DNA from: Mycolicibacterium alvei
GTDB taxonomy: Bacteria; Actinomycetota; Actinomycetes; Mycobacteriales; Mycobacteriaceae
Reading direction: 5' to 3'
DNA: 64,000 nucleotides
NCBI RefSeq assembly: GCF_010727325.1
Contig: NZ_AP022565.1
Coordinates: 5,022,001-5,086,000 of the forward strand
Shown: piece after piece, positions 1 to 9,267 of the stretch
Layout of the letters: each line of letters starts with the position of its first letter
Numbering within the stretch: position 1 is the first letter of the stretch
Translations under genes and position numbers: made by a program
Notes under the pieces: model-generated
The model's database searches: none
The model's input: only the letters and a program-made list of their open reading frames with translations
What the model was told of the DNA's origin: nothing

Positions 1-643
1 TGACCGGGCCGTCGTTCAGGAATTCTGGTGTGGCGGTGGTCTTGAGCTGGCCGTCGACGAAATCCAGCCCCACCGAACTGCCGATCACCCGCTCCGGCGG
101 TACGCCGTACATCGACTCCGTCACGGGGCGCATGAAATCACGGCCGCCACCGGAGACGATGTAATTGGTGAACCCGTTGGCCTCCAGATAGCGCAGCAAC
201 TCGACCATCGGGAGATAGCCGCACGCGGTGTACGCGCGGCCCAGAGTCGGGTGCCGGGCCGCCGCGAAGAACGCCTTGATCTGGTCGGCGTGGTCCTCCA
301 CAGACAGTCCGGAATACGCCGAAAGTATGCCGCCGGCAAGGATTTTCAGTGCGGAATCGTCACCGTTGTAATGCCTGGTGACGGCATCGCCGAACCAGGC
401 GAGATCACCGGCCGCTGCGGCCCGATACGGCTGCTCGGCTGCCAAGGTCGGGTCGGCGGCGGCCTGCGCAGCGAGTCTGCGCACCAGGAAATCCAGCTGG
501 ATGTAGGCCGGCTTCTCGCACCACAGGGTTCCGTCGTTGTCGAACACGGCGACACGCTCTTCGGGTGCCACCTGCTCGGTGGCCCGCCCCACGAAGTCGA
601 CGATCGCCGACTTCGTGGAGCCGTCGGTCCAGGAATCCAACAT
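1..643 (-). CDS. HAD-family hydrolase (phosphoserine-phosphatase-like), 3' end off window
   Basis: The first 214 residues are visible; the gene runs off the left edge. The HAD motif I reads FDNDGTL at about residues 34-40, with Asp35 the expected nucleophile and Asp37 the general acid, followed by a helical cap region, which fits an intracellular phosphatase of the phosphoserine phosphatase type. The ATG start at 643 lies directly after the stop codon of the upstream arylsulfatase (644-646), so the two are almost certainly one transcript, co-translated. The substrate cannot be read from sequence; pairing with a sulfatase suggests a role in processing sulfated or phosphorylated small molecules, but that is inference. 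Family assignment is firm, specific function is not. Confidence 0.8.
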   Translation of the reverse strand, partial: MLDSWTDGSTKSAIVDFVGRATEQVAPEERVAVFDNDGTLWCEKPAYIQLDFLVRRLAAQAAADPTLAAEQPYRAAAAGDLAWFGDAVTRHYNGDDSALKILAGGILSAYSGLSVEDHADQIKAFFAAARHPTLGRAYTACGYLPMVELLRYLEANGFTNYIVSGGGRDFMRPVTESMYGVPPERVIGSSVGLDFVDGQLKTTATPEFLNDGPV

Positions 644-2194
644 CTAGTCTTTGGCCAGGAACTGGTGCAGCTTCTCGACCGCCTGGTCCACGCTGAAGCT
701 GGCCGGGGGGTGCCGGGGCGGGAATTCCTTGAATGTCTCGAGGAACTTCGTCGCCATCGCCGTCGCGTAGAAGATGAAGAAGTCGTTCCGCATCAGCCAT
801 TCGTAGTACGTGTTCGACGTGATATCGGCGTACTCGTAGGGGTCGGTCCGGAGATTGAACAGCTTCGGCAGACGCAGTGGCGTGAAGGGTTCGGCCCAAA
901 CCCGCAACGTGCCCTGGCACCGCTGCTCGGCAAAGACGATCTTCCAGTTCTCGAACCGCAGCGCCACCAGGTCGCCGTCGTCGGAGAAATAGAAGAACCC
1001 ACGGCGTGGGCTGGTCTCCACCTCGCCGGTCAGGTACGGCAACAGGTTGTACCCGTCGATGTGCACCTTGTACTCGGTCTTGCCGTCGGCACCGGCCGTG
1101 TGGCCGGTCTTGAGCTTCTCGGCGATGTCGGGGTCACCCGCGGCGGCCAACAGGGTCGGCAGCCAGTCGTGGTGCTGGATGATCTCGTTGGACACCGAAC
1201 CGGCCTTGATCTTTCCGGGCCAGCGGATCAACTCAGGGACCCGGAAGGCGCCCTCCCAGTTGGTGTTCTTCTCGCTTCGGAACGGCGTGGTGCCACCGTC
1301 GGGCCAGCTGTTGCGGTGCGGTCCGTTGTCGGTGGAGTAAATGACGATGGTGTCCTCGGCGATGCCGAGTTCGTCGAGCACGTTCAGCACCGTGCCCACG
1401 TTGCGGTCGTGGTCGATCATCGTGTCGTGGTAGGGCGACTGCCACAGGCCGGCCTGCCCGCGGCTCTCGGGCTTGGTGTGGGTGTAGAGGTGCATGTGGG
1501 TGAAGTTGCACCACACGAAGAACGGATTGCCCTCGCCGTGCTGACGCTTGATGTAGTCGACCGTGGCGTCGGCGATGTCTTCGTCGATGGTTTCCATCCG
1601 TTTGCCGGTCAGCGGCCCGGTTTCCTCGATGGTCTGCTTTCCGACCGGCCCGAACTTCGGATCGTCGGGCTCGGTGGACACCTCGGCGGTGGCCTTGCAC
1701 TTGAGTACCCCGCGCGGCCTGGCGAAGCTGTACAGCCGCGGGTAGCGGTCTTCGTGGGGGTAGTTGAAGTTCTCCGGTTCCTCTTCGGCGTTGAGGTGAT
1801 ACAGGTTGCCGAAGAACTCGTCGAACCCGTGCACGGTCGGCAGGTACTTGTTCAGGTCGCCGAAATGGTTCTTACCGAACTGGCCGGTGGCGTAGCCCAT
1901 GGGTTTGAGCAACTCGGCGATCGTCGGATCCTCTGCGGCCCAACCGATATCCACGCCCGGCGCACCGACTTTGCTCATTCCGGTGCGGTACACGCTCTGC
2001 CCACTGATGAAGGCCGCCCGGCCCGCGGTGCAGCTTTGCTCCCCGTAGGAGTCGGTGAACCGCATGCCCTCGTCGGCGAGGCGGTCGATGTTCGGTGTGC
2101 GGTAGCCCATCAACCCGTCGCTGTAGCAACTCAGGTTGCTGATGCCGATGTCGTCGCCCCAGATCACCAGAATATTCGGCTTGTCTTCAGGCAT
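644..2194 (-). CDS. Type I arylsulfatase
   Basis: A 516-residue sulfatase of the alkaline-phosphatase fold, expected to hydrolyse sulfate esters. Near the N terminus the metal-binding GDDIG stretch (Asp14, Asp15) is present and the formylglycine signature is SCTAGRAAF with Cys55 and Arg59, matching the C-x-(S/P/A)-x-R rule; Cys55 needs conversion to formylglycine by a sulfatase-modifying enzyme that is not in this window. No signal peptide is visible, so it is probably cytoplasmic, as for mycobacterial AtsA-type enzymes. The ATG at 2194 has a GAGGAG ribosome-binding site eight bases upstream. It is the first gene of a two-gene unit with the HAD hydrolase and is divergent from the TDT transporter (122 bp apart). 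Confidence 0.92.
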   Translation of the reverse strand: MPEDKPNILVIWGDDIGISNLSCYSDGLMGYRTPNIDRLADEGMRFTDSYGEQSCTAGRAAFISGQSVYRTGMSKVGAPGVDIGWAAEDPTIAELLKPMGYATGQFGKNHFGDLNKYLPTVHGFDEFFGNLYHLNAEEEPENFNYPHEDRYPRLYSFARPRGVLKCKATAEVSTEPDDPKFGPVGKQTIEETGPLTGKRMETIDEDIADATVDYIKRQHGEGNPFFVWCNFTHMHLYTHTKPESRGQAGLWQSPYHDTMIDHDRNVGTVLNVLDELGIAEDTIVIYSTDNGPHRNSWPDGGTTPFRSEKNTNWEGAFRVPELIRWPGKIKAGSVSNEIIQHHDWLPTLLAAAGDPDIAEKLKTGHTAGADGKTEYKVHIDGYNLLPYLTGEVETSPRRGFFYFSDDGDLVALRFENWKIVFAEQRCQGTLRVWAEPFTPLRLPKLFNLRTDPYEYADITSNTYYEWLMRNDFFIFYATAMATKFLETFKEFPPRHPPASFSVDQAVEKLHQFLAKD

Positions 2195-2316
2195 GGTCGG
2201 CTCCTCGCCTCGACAGATTCACCTCTGTTCCGACAGTAGGCCTTGGCCGGAGCCTCCGACGCGGGTTCTCCCACCTGTCGCCGGAAATTTCCACTTTTGC
2301 CGGACAGCGCGGTGGT

Positions 2317-3429
2317 ATGACCAGACCCATGAGTGAGCCGAAGGTACTCGAGGCAGTGCGCACCCTGCATCCCGGTTACTTCGCACTCGTGATGGCCACG
2401 GGAATCATGTCCATTGCCGCGACTTACCACCGTGCGCATGCAGTTTCGGTGGTGCTGTTGTGGGTCGCGGCGGTCGCCTATCTGGTGTTGGTGGCCCTGA
2501 CCGTTGCGCGCACCGCCCGCTACCGCCGTGAGTTCATGGACGATCTGACCGATCCCCGACGGGGTTTCGCCATGTTCACGTTCGTGGCCGCGACATGTGT
2601 GGTGGGCACCAGGCTGGCCACCGACGGCCATTTCGGGCTGGCGTTCGGGCTCCTGGTGATCGGTTGGGTGGCCTGGATGGTGCTGGGCTACGTGGTGCCG
2701 TGGACGGCGGTTCTCGGGCAGGCCGCCCGACCGGTACTGCAGAGCGCCAATGGCACCTGGTTCATCTGGGTGGTCGCCAGTCAGTCCGTCGCGGTGCTGG
2801 CCGCGGCATTGCAGCCCGAAATATCGGCGGGGCGTTCGGAACTGGCGCTGCTGGCGGTGTTCTCGTGGTCGGTAGGGATATTTCTCTACGGTGCAGCGGG
2901 CATCTTCGTCGCAGTTCGTATGCTGCTGTATCCCTTGCTGCCTGCCGATCTCACGCCGCCGTACTGGGTGGCGATGGGAGCCACCGCCATCACCGTGGTG
3001 GCCGGGGCCCGGATCGTGGAGATGGCGGACGCGCCCATGGTCGCGGCCACCCGCGGCCTGATCGCGGGAGCGTCGGTGTTCTTCTGGGCCTTCGGCACCT
3101 GGCTGATCCCACCGTTGATCGCGGCCGGGATCTGGCGCCACTGGGTTCATCGCATTCCATTGCGCTATGACGCCACCCTGTGGAGTGTGGTCTTCCCGCT
3201 CGGTATGTACGGGGTCGGCGGCCACTACCTGGGTCAGGCCGACCAATTGCCGATCGTGGAGCGCATCGGATACGTCGAGGGCTGGATCGCACTGGCGGTG
3301 TGGGCGCTGGTATTCGTGGCGATGCTGCGCCACCTCGTCCTTACGCTCTGGCGCGATCGCGACACCACCTCTGGCGTGAACGGCGTATCCGGCGCACCCT
3401 TGGAGGTGGAGGGTGATCGACATGTATGA
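2317..3429 (+). CDS. TDT-family (TehA/SLAC1-like) membrane transporter
   Basis: A 370-residue integral membrane protein with about ten hydrophobic segments. The opening LHPGYFALVMATGIMSIA is typical of the tellurite-resistance/dicarboxylate transporter (TDT) family, which includes TehA, plant SLAC1 anion channels and yeast malate permease; it probably moves a small anion or dicarboxylate across the plasma membrane. Two in-frame ATGs (2317 and 2329) are possible starts; the second removes four residues and keeps the same fold. The 3' end overlaps the start of the DUF1876 gene by 17 bp, so these two are coupled. Substrate is not predictable from sequence. Confidence 0.85.
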   Translation: MTRPMSEPKVLEAVRTLHPGYFALVMATGIMSIAATYHRAHAVSVVLLWVAAVAYLVLVALTVARTARYRREFMDDLTDPRRGFAMFTFVAATCVVGTRLATDGHFGLAFGLLVIGWVAWMVLGYVVPWTAVLGQAARPVLQSANGTWFIWVVASQSVAVLAAALQPEISAGRSELALLAVFSWSVGIFLYGAAGIFVAVRMLLYPLLPADLTPPYWVAMGATAITVVAGARIVEMADAPMVAATRGLIAGASVFFWAFGTWLIPPLIAAGIWRHWVHRIPLRYDATLWSVVFPLGMYGVGGHYLGQADQLPIVERIGYVEGWIALAVWALVFVAMLRHLVLTLWRDRDTTSGVNGVSGAPLEVEGDRHV

Positions 3430-3697
3430 CAAGGACCTGACCAACAAATGGCTCGTCGAGATCGAGTTCTCCGAGGACGAGATCCACACCCACGCCACGG
3501 CCCGGGCGGAGGTGCGCGATGACACGATGTCCACCACCGGAGATTCCTACCGCAACCCGAGAGACCCGGGTGCACCGATGATCGGTGAGGAGATCGCCGC
3601 GGCCCGCGCGCTTATCGCTTTGGGCAGCGATCTACTGCATGCCGCATCGGCGCGCATCGAACAGTCGACGCACCATCCGGTGCATCTGTACCGCTGA
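3413..3697 (+). CDS. DUF1876 domain protein
   Basis: A 94-residue soluble acidic protein starting at GTG 3413 inside the 3' end of the transporter gene. The pattern of a short alpha/beta unit (KWLVEIEFSEDEIHTHATARAEVRD) followed by DPGAPMIGEEIAAARALIALGSDLL matches DUF1876, the family of M. tuberculosis Rv1738 and Rv2632c. Rv1738 is known to be strongly induced in hypoxia and has a fold like ribosome hibernation factors; whether this paralogue has that role is inference. The overlap with the transporter suggests coordinated expression. The downstream neighbour converges from the other strand only 7 bp away, with no obvious strong hairpin between. Confidence 0.85.
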   Translation: MIDMYDKDLTNKWLVEIEFSEDEIHTHATARAEVRDDTMSTTGDSYRNPRDPGAPMIGEEIAAARALIALGSDLLHAASARIEQSTHHPVHLYR

Positions 3698-3704
3698 TTG
3701 CCTT

Positions 3705-4784
3705 CTAGGCAGTCTGCTTGGCGTCGGACGCCATCTCACGGAACAGGTCGACGTAGTAGGGCATGCACTCGGCCATGGCCTGCTCGGTGGTGAACAACGG
3801 CTCGTAGCCCAGGTCGCGTTTGGCCTTGGCGATCGAGAAGTAGTTGTTGAGGTAAAGCCGTTCCACCGCAAGGGGTTCGATCAGCGGCTCGGGCAGAGCG
3901 AACTTGAAGTGCAGCCACTGCCAGGCCATCATCACCTTGTGCACGAGCTTGCCTGACACGTAGAACGTCGGCAGTGGACGTCCGCACGCGGCGAGCACCG
4001 GGCGGGCGAACTCGAACATGTTGATCGGCTCGCCGTCGTTGATGAAGTAGGCCTGGCCGGGTGCGGTGCCGCCGGGGACCAGATGCTGGCCGGCCAGGAT
4101 GAACCCGTGGATCAGGTTGTGCACGTAGGAGTTGTCGAGCTTGATGTTCTTGTTGCCGACGAGCACCTTGACGTGTCCGGAGAGCACGTTCTCGAACACC
4201 TTGCGGAACATGGTCTGGTCGCCACGACCCCAGATGCCGCTGGGCCGGATGGCGCACGTCAGCATGTCGTGCTTGCCGTTCTCGCTGAGCACGAACTTCT
4301 CGGCAACCACCTTGGTCTCGGTGTAGAGGTCGTTGAACCGGGTGGTGTACGGCATGGTCTCGTCACCGTTGACGATGTCCTGCCCACCCATCACCACGCT
4401 GTTGGACGCGGTGTAGACGAAGCGCTTGACGCCCGCTTGCTGTGCCGCGTGCACGAGGTTCTTGGTGCCCTCGACGTTGACGTCGAAGCTGCGCTTCCGG
4501 TATTCGTCGGTGACCGAGGCGCCGCCCATCAGGTCGATGATGGCGGCGGTGTGGATGATCGTGTCGATGTCCTTGACGGCAGCGGCCACGGTCGGCTTGT
4601 CGCAGATGTCGCCTTCGATGACCTCAAGGCCGGCGTGATCGCCCAGTGGCGACGGCGCGCGGTCGAAGGAGCGCACCGGGTACCCGCGGTCGAGCAGCTC
4701 GGTCACCAGATTGGCACCGACGAAGCCGGAGCCGCCGGTAACCAGGACGCGGCCGAGTTCAGTGGTCAGAGATGCGTCACCCAT
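3705..4784 (-). CDS. 3beta-hydroxysteroid dehydrogenase / isomerase (cholesterol dehydrogenase)
   Basis: A 359-residue NAD(P)-dependent extended short-chain dehydrogenase. The nucleotide-binding GGSGFVG lies at residues 17-23 and the catalytic pair is YTETK. It closely resembles mycobacterial 3beta-HSD (Rv1106c), which oxidises cholesterol to cholest-4-en-3-one, and the gene order with xseB, xseA and ispH is the same as in M. tuberculosis (recalled). The ATG at 4784 follows a KstR-type operator (4797-4816), which fits sterol-responsive repression. It is transcribed away from xseB on the same strand, with about 60 bp between. Function as a sterol dehydrogenase is well supported by family and context. 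Confidence 0.92.
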   Translation of the reverse strand: MGDASLTTELGRVLVTGGSGFVGANLVTELLDRGYPVRSFDRAPSPLGDHAGLEVIEGDICDKPTVAAAVKDIDTIIHTAAIIDLMGGASVTDEYRKRSFDVNVEGTKNLVHAAQQAGVKRFVYTASNSVVMGGQDIVNGDETMPYTTRFNDLYTETKVVAEKFVLSENGKHDMLTCAIRPSGIWGRGDQTMFRKVFENVLSGHVKVLVGNKNIKLDNSYVHNLIHGFILAGQHLVPGGTAPGQAYFINDGEPINMFEFARPVLAACGRPLPTFYVSGKLVHKVMMAWQWLHFKFALPEPLIEPLAVERLYLNNYFSIAKAKRDLGYEPLFTTEQAMAECMPYYVDLFREMASDAKQTA

Positions 4785-4796
4785 GGCGGGCAGCTT

Positions 4797-4816
4797 AACT
4801 GAAACAGGTTCCAGTT
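4797..4816. promoter_or_regulatory. KstR-type operator upstream of 3beta-HSD gene
   Basis: An imperfect palindrome, arms AACTGAAAC and GTTCCAGTT around AG, contains TGAAACAGGTTCCA at 4800-4813, which fits the published KstR consensus TnnAACnnGTTnnA at every fixed position. It sits 12 bp upstream of the 3beta-HSD start codon. KstR is the TetR-family repressor of upper cholesterol catabolism; binding here is predicted, not shown. Confidence 0.7.
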
Positions 4817-4847
4817 TCGAGACCGAATAGTGAAAATGGTTGCTGGG

Positions 4848-5075
4848 TCAATCGTCGTCGGACTCGCGCGCAGCCAGTGCCTGTTCGACGCGCTGTCGTG
4901 CTCCGGCTAAATGTTCTTCGCAGCGTTGTGCCAGCTTCTCGCCTCGTTCCCAGAGGTTGAGCGAAGCATCGAGGTCGAGCCCACCCTGCTCCAACTGCTG
5001 CACGACGGCGATCAGCTCATCACGGGCCTCTTCATAGCCCAATTCACTAATAGGCTTAATGCTCACGATCCTCAC
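4848..5075 (-). CDS. xseB: Exodeoxyribonuclease VII small subunit
   Basis: A 75-residue helical protein (ELGYEEARDELIAVVQQLEQGGLDLDASLNLWERGEKL...) with the full XseB pattern; it forms the small subunit of exonuclease VII, which degrades single-stranded DNA. It follows xseA by 4 bp and is certainly in the same operon. The GTG at 5075 is used here; a second GTG nine bases downstream gives VSIKPISELG and is an equally good start. The acidic C-terminal tail (ARESDDD) is usual. Size and context match the family. Confidence 0.93.
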   Translation of the reverse strand: MRIVSIKPISELGYEEARDELIAVVQQLEQGGLDLDASLNLWERGEKLAQRCEEHLAGARQRVEQALAARESDDD

Positions 5076-5079
5076 ACCC

Positions 5080-6309
5080 TTACTCGGTACCGTCGCTGAC
5101 CGCTGAGATGACGCCGTCGGGCACCCGAACCCGCAGGCGGGTGCCGCTTGGTGCGTCGGACACCGAACGGAGAACCGATGGCTCCCCGGACGCCGCGACC
5201 GACTGGACCACGGCGTACCCGCGGGCCAGGGTGGCGGCCGGGCCCAGCGCGGTCAGCCGCGCAGACAGGTGGCCGATGGTATCGGTCTCCGCGGCGATCA
5301 GTCGCGTGATGTCACGTTGGGCGTTGGTTCTGGCACGCGCGATCTCGTCGGCGCGTGCGGTGAGCGCCGCCAGGGGCTGCGCGAGGACCGGGCGGCTGCG
5401 CAACTGCTGCAGGTGGTGCTGCTCGCGGTGCACCCAGTTGCGTAGCGCGCGGGCGCTGCGGCGGTGCAGATCGGTGATCAACGCCTGCTCGGCGGCCGCG
5501 TCGGGAACGATCCGCTTGGCCGCGTCCGTCGGGGTGGCCGCGCGTAGGTCGGCGACGAGGTCGGACAGGGGAGTGTCAGGCTCGTGGCCGATCGCGCTGA
5601 CCACCGGGGTGCGGCAGGCGACGATGGCCCGGCACAGGGTCTCGTCGGAGAACGGCAGCAGGTCCTCGACGCTGCCGCCGCCGCGGGCCAGCACGATGAC
5701 GTCGACGGTATCGTCGGCGTCCAGCGCTGCGAGTGCCTCCACAATCTGGGGAACGGCATTGGGTCCCTGGACGATCGTGTTGCGGATCGTGAAGCGCACC
5801 GCGGGCCAACGGGTGGTGGCGACCGTCGTCACGTCCCGCTCGGCGGCCGAGGCGCGTCCGGTGATCAGGCCGATGGTGTTGGGCAGGAACGGGATCGGCC
5901 GTTTGAGGCGTGGGTCGAACAGTCCCTCGGCCTCCAGCAGCCGGCGCAGCCGCTCGATCCGGGCCAACAGCTCACCGATGCCGACGGCGCGAATCTCGCT
6001 GACCCGCAACGAGAATGTGCCGCGGCCGGTATAGAAATTGGGCTTGCCGCAGATGATCACCTGGGTGCCCTCGGACAGCTTGACCGGGGCATTGCGTACC
6101 AGATCGCGCGGGCAGGTCAGGGTCAGCGACATGTCGGCCGCCGGATCCCGCAGCACCATGAAGACGGTTTTGGAATCCGGACGGATCTTGAGCTCGGTCA
6201 GCTGGCCCTCGACCCACACGGTGCCGAGCCGGTCGATCCACTTGGCGACGCGGGTCGCCACGGCGCGGACCGGCCAGGGGTTCTCCGGCGACTGGCCCGG
6301 TTCGGTCAC
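5080..6309 (-). CDS. xseA: Exodeoxyribonuclease VII large subunit
   Basis: A 409-residue XseA. It has the N-terminal OB fold ([45 protein letters not shown]), the central catalytic domain with [15 protein letters not shown] and [20 protein letters not shown], and a C-terminal coiled coil. With XseB it forms cytoplasmic exonuclease VII, acting on single-stranded DNA in both directions. The GTG start overlaps the stop of the upstream gene (6306-6309, GTGA), indicating translational coupling. Length is typical for actinobacterial XseA. Confidence 0.95.
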   Translation of the reverse strand: MTEPGQSPENPWPVRAVATRVAKWIDRLGTVWVEGQLTELKIRPDSKTVFMVLRDPAADMSLTLTCPRDLVRNAPVKLSEGTQVIICGKPNFYTGRGTFSLRVSEIRAVGIGELLARIERLRRLLEAEGLFDPRLKRPIPFLPNTIGLITGRASAAERDVTTVATTRWPAVRFTIRNTIVQGPNAVPQIVEALAALDADDTVDVIVLARGGGSVEDLLPFSDETLCRAIVACRTPVVSAIGHEPDTPLSDLVADLRAATPTDAAKRIVPDAAAEQALITDLHRRSARALRNWVHREQHHLQQLRSRPVLAQPLAALTARADEIARARTNAQRDITRLIAAETDTIGHLSARLTALGPAATLARGYAVVQSVAASGEPSVLRSVSDAPSGTRLRVRVPDGVISAVSDGTE

Positions 6310-6884
6310 TTCGCGGTCGCGCGGGTGATCCTGTTGGCGAGCAACGTGACGAACGGTGCGCGGGCCCGGCCGGCCTCCTCGAAGGCCAACAACGCCTCAA
6401 GGTCGGCCACGCGCAGCGAGCCCAACCGGGCGCGAAGCTGCGCCAGCGTCAGCGACTCGTATCCGAGCTCGCCCGCGATGTCCGGCGCCACTCCCGATCC
6501 GGAGGCACGCGCGGCCTTACCGTTCGTCGCAGCAGCGGCCCCGGGCTCTCCGGTGCTGTACAGCGCGAACCGTCCCTCGGTACGCCGCTCGTCGTCGGTG
6601 GACCGGTCGTCGGCGGTGTCGTCCTCGAGGTCGGAGTCGAGATCCTCGTCGAAGGTGGCCCACTCGGGCTGCTCGTCCTTGGGCGGAAAAATCTGCTCGA
6701 GCGTTTCGTCGCCCTTGACGACCAGTTCGGCGAGGTTCTGCTGGACATGCATGAAGATGTTGGCCGCCTGGCTGGCCACCGTCATGGGGTACATCAGGAT
6801 GGTTTGGGGCAGCTTGCGCGTTTCCTCGATCGCGGTCGCGGCCGCGCCCACCAGCAGCCGGACCCCGTACGGTGCAGTTCCCAT
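6306..6884 (-). CDS. Conserved mycobacterial protein (Rv1109c-like), putative lipid droplet/envelope-associated
   Basis: A 192-residue protein of unknown function. The ATG at 6884 ([54 protein letters not shown]) is chosen over the longer frame because the extension would overlap the ispH coding start and reads as antisense. The first 60 residues form amphipathic helices, the middle is acidic and low in complexity ([21 protein letters not shown]), and the C terminus ends with a short helical domain. Order relative to xseA and ispH is as for Rv1109c. I do not recognise a catalytic motif; heading label on localisation is a guess from the amphipathic N terminus. Confidence 0.75.
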   Translation of the reverse strand: MGTAPYGVRLLVGAAATAIEETRKLPQTILMYPMTVASQAANIFMHVQQNLAELVVKGDETLEQIFPPKDEQPEWATFDEDLDSDLEDDTADDRSTDDERRTEGRFALYSTGEPGAAAATNGKAARASGSGVAPDIAGELGYESLTLAQLRARLGSLRVADLEALLAFEEAGRARAPFVTLLANRITRATAK

Positions 6885-6948
6885 GAACAACAGACTAGCC
6901 ACCGCCATGGCTGGCTCCGTTGCGCCGTGGCCCCGTACCCTTGGAGAC

Positions 6949-7959
6949 ATGCCGCCGACAATCAACATGGGTATCCCGGGTGCCACGAGCTCGGTGCGGT
7001 CAGGCGGTTCGCAAGCCACCGGCAAGCGAGTCCTGCTGGCCGAACCGCGCGGATATTGCGCCGGGGTCGATCGCGCCGTCGAGACCGTCGAGCGCGCCCT
7101 GGAGAAACACGGCGCCCCGGTCTACGTACGGCACGAGATCGTGCACAACGTGCACGTCGTCGAAACGCTGGCCAAGGCCGGCGCCGTCTTCGTCGAAGAG
7201 ACCAGCGAGGTTCCCGAGGGTGCCATCGTCGTGTTCTCGGCGCACGGCGTCGCGCCGACCGTCCACGTGGAGGCCGCCGCGCGCAATCTGAGGACGATCG
7301 ACGCCACCTGCCCGCTGGTCACCAAGGTCCACAACGAGGCCAAGCGGTTCGCCCGCGACGACTACGACATCCTGCTCGTCGGCCACACCGGACATGAGGA
7401 GGTGGTCGGCACCGCCGGTGAGGCACCCGACCATGTCCAGGTGGTCGACAACCCGGATGCCGTCGACAACGTCACGGTGCGTGACCCGAACAAGGTGATC
7501 TGGTTGTCGCAGACCACGCTGAGTGTCGACGAGACCATGGAGACGGTGCGCCGGCTCCGCGAGAAGTTCCCGACGCTGCAGGATCCACCGAGTGACGACA
7601 TCTGCTACGCCACCCAGAACCGCCAGGTTGCGGTCAAGGCAATGGCGCCCGAGTGCGAACTGGTGATCGTGGTCGGCTCGAAGAACTCATCCAACTCGGT
7701 CCGGCTGGTCGAGGTGGCCCTCGGCGCCGGATCGCAAGCTGCTCATCTGGTGGATTACGCCGAGGACATCGACCCGGTCTGGCTGGAGGGCGTCACCACG
7801 GTGGGCGTCACCTCCGGGGCATCGGTGCCCGAGGTGCTGGTGCGTGGTGTCCTTGAGCGGCTTGCCGAATACGGCTACGGCACCGTGCAGCCCGTGACCA
7901 CCGCCAACGAGACGTTGGTGTTCGCGCTGCCGCGTGAGATCCGTCCGCCGCGGGCCTGA
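6949..7959 (+). CDS. ispH: 4-hydroxy-3-methylbut-2-enyl diphosphate reductase (LytB/IspH)
   Basis: A 336-residue IspH, the last enzyme of the MEP pathway, reducing HMBPP to IPP and DMAPP with a [4Fe-4S] cluster. The three cluster cysteines are in [10 protein letters not shown] (Cys37), [11 protein letters not shown] and [11 protein letters not shown]. Context identifies it as the lytB2 copy (Rv1110 order). The ATG at 6949 is chosen: a TACCCT -10-like box ends 7 bp upstream (6936-6941) with TTGGAG in between, which would suit either a leaderless or a very short leader transcript. The long frame extending upstream to 5584 is antisense to xseA and not coding. It is divergent from the Rv1109c-like gene, 64 bp apart. 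Confidence 0.95.
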   Translation: MPPTINMGIPGATSSVRSGGSQATGKRVLLAEPRGYCAGVDRAVETVERALEKHGAPVYVRHEIVHNVHVVETLAKAGAVFVEETSEVPEGAIVVFSAHGVAPTVHVEAAARNLRTIDATCPLVTKVHNEAKRFARDDYDILLVGHTGHEEVVGTAGEAPDHVQVVDNPDAVDNVTVRDPNKVIWLSQTTLSVDETMETVRRLREKFPTLQDPPSDDICYATQNRQVAVKAMAPECELVIVVGSKNSSNSVRLVEVALGAGSQAAHLVDYAEDIDPVWLEGVTTVGVTSGASVPEVLVRGVLERLAEYGYGTVQPVTTANETLVFALPREIRPPRA

Positions 7960-7992
7960 CCCCGCGTCAATCGGGACCGGGTTGACCGGCCT

Positions 7993-9183
7993 TTAGTCGT
8001 CGTAGTCCAGGGAGTGACGTCCCCGGGCCGCCGCACCCTTTGGTGAGCGCGGTCGCGTCCGGTGCTCCACCCGGTGATCCTCGTCGTCAGAACCGCGGTA
8101 CCGCACCCGTGACACCGGATGGTGCGTCGAACGGCCGGATCCGGCCGGCGGATCGAACGAGTCCTCGAATGGCTGATAGTCGTCGAATCGGCGACGCTGC
8201 CGCTGTGGGCGCTCACGTGGGGCATCGAACGCGCCGGCGTCCCGTCGCTCGGGCGGTGGTTGCCTGCGCGGCTCACGTGGCTGGGTGCGCACCCGCCTAC
8301 GCGGCTCACCGTCCCCGGGCTCGGGCGAACGCGGGGGCCTGGGCCGCCGTGGTCGCTCGGGAATCCCACCGTCGAGTTCACTGCCGAGATCGCCGGCGGC
8401 TGCCCGGCTGGGGCGGGGTCGGGGCGGTGCGGTGCGTTTGGTCGGTCTGCGCTCGCCTCGGGCCCGTCCGGTGTCTGCTCCGGCCGCCGCCGCGGCGCCC
8501 GTGCCCGGCTCCCCGGCCGGACGTCGCCGTGGCGGTCGTTCGGAGGGACGGCGGCGCGGCGGGCCATCCGCGGCAGGGTCCTGCGCGGCGGTCCGGTCCC
8601 GGCGCGTCGATGCCGTGGCGGGTTTGCGGAGCACCAGCCCGGAAAGTCTTGTTGTGACGGATGACACAATTCCCGCGAACGGCGTTGCCGTGGCCGTTTT
8701 GGCGCCCTTGGCCGTCCCGGATACGTCGTCCACTTCGGAGTCGTTGCGCGACGTCAGGCCGACGTACCACCGGCCCAGCCCGATCAGCAGCACCGTGGCC
8801 GAGAGGAACAGCATCAGCGGGAAACGTTCGATCAGCGGATATCCGCAGTTGATGGCCAGGTCTTTGACGCCCTGCAGCTCGCCGCCGTGGAACAGGAAAT
8901 ACGACCCGGGTACCGCGACGAACAAGATCAGTGGGGGCTGGATCACCGCGGTGAACAACCCGGCCTGCTGAACGGCCAGCACCGCCCCGATGCAACCGAG
9001 GGAATAGCAGATCGCGAACACCGAACTGAGCTCACGATCGCCCGAACCGGCGTCGAAGGCAAAGCCGATCGCGGTAGCCGTGACCGCCAAAATGACAGCT
9101 CCCCACCACGGCACACCGGCGAATCGCGGGTGTGCAGAGCGATGGTCAGCCGGCACTGCCGGCTGCGCGCGCTGTCCTGACAC
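7993..9183 (-). CDS. Membrane protein with DUF6542-like N-terminal domain and disordered Pro/Arg-rich tail
   Basis: A 396-residue protein. After about 25 residues there are four hydrophobic segments (GAVILAVTATAIGFAFDAG, VFAICYSLGCIGAVLAVQQAG, VIQPPLILFVAVPGSYFLF, PLMLFLSATVLLIGLGRWY), matching the mycobacterial DUF6542 membrane domain (Rv1111c position). The remaining ~250 residues are a low-complexity tail rich in Arg, Pro, Ala and Asp, probably disordered and cytoplasmic. The GTG start at 9183 (VSGQRAQPAVPADHR) is preferred; the frame continues upstream only as antisense of ychF. It is convergent with ispH (33 bp apart) and divergent from ychF. Function unknown. Confidence 0.8.
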   Translation of the reverse strand: MSGQRAQPAVPADHRSAHPRFAGVPWWGAVILAVTATAIGFAFDAGSGDRELSSVFAICYSLGCIGAVLAVQQAGLFTAVIQPPLILFVAVPGSYFLFHGGELQGVKDLAINCGYPLIERFPLMLFLSATVLLIGLGRWYVGLTSRNDSEVDDVSGTAKGAKTATATPFAGIVSSVTTRLSGLVLRKPATASTRRDRTAAQDPAADGPPRRRPSERPPRRRPAGEPGTGAAAAAGADTGRARGERRPTKRTAPPRPRPSRAAAGDLGSELDGGIPERPRRPRPPRSPEPGDGEPRRRVRTQPREPRRQPPPERRDAGAFDAPRERPQRQRRRFDDYQPFEDSFDPPAGSGRSTHHPVSRVRYRGSDDEDHRVEHRTRPRSPKGAAARGRHSLDYDD

Positions 9184-9252
9184 ACGTAGACCGTACCGGC
9201 TGTGTCTGGCCGTGTGCTGCCAGCTGACGCTGGCGTGCCGGTCACACGGGCC

Positions 9253-9258
9253 TAGACT
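9253..9258 (+). promoter_or_regulatory. -10 box of a leaderless ychF transcript
   Basis: TAGACT ends 9 bp before the GTG start of ychF. This TAnnnT-to-start spacing is the usual layout of mycobacterial leaderless genes; there is no Shine-Dalgarno sequence in the gap. Confidence 0.6.
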
Positions 9259-9267
9259 CTCCTCTCT

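Noticed and set aside
251..2239. 662-codon plus-strand frame over the sulfatase gene
   Set aside because: It is the antisense of a clear sulfatase with catalytic motifs; the translation has no recognisable domain and is a GC-rich shadow.
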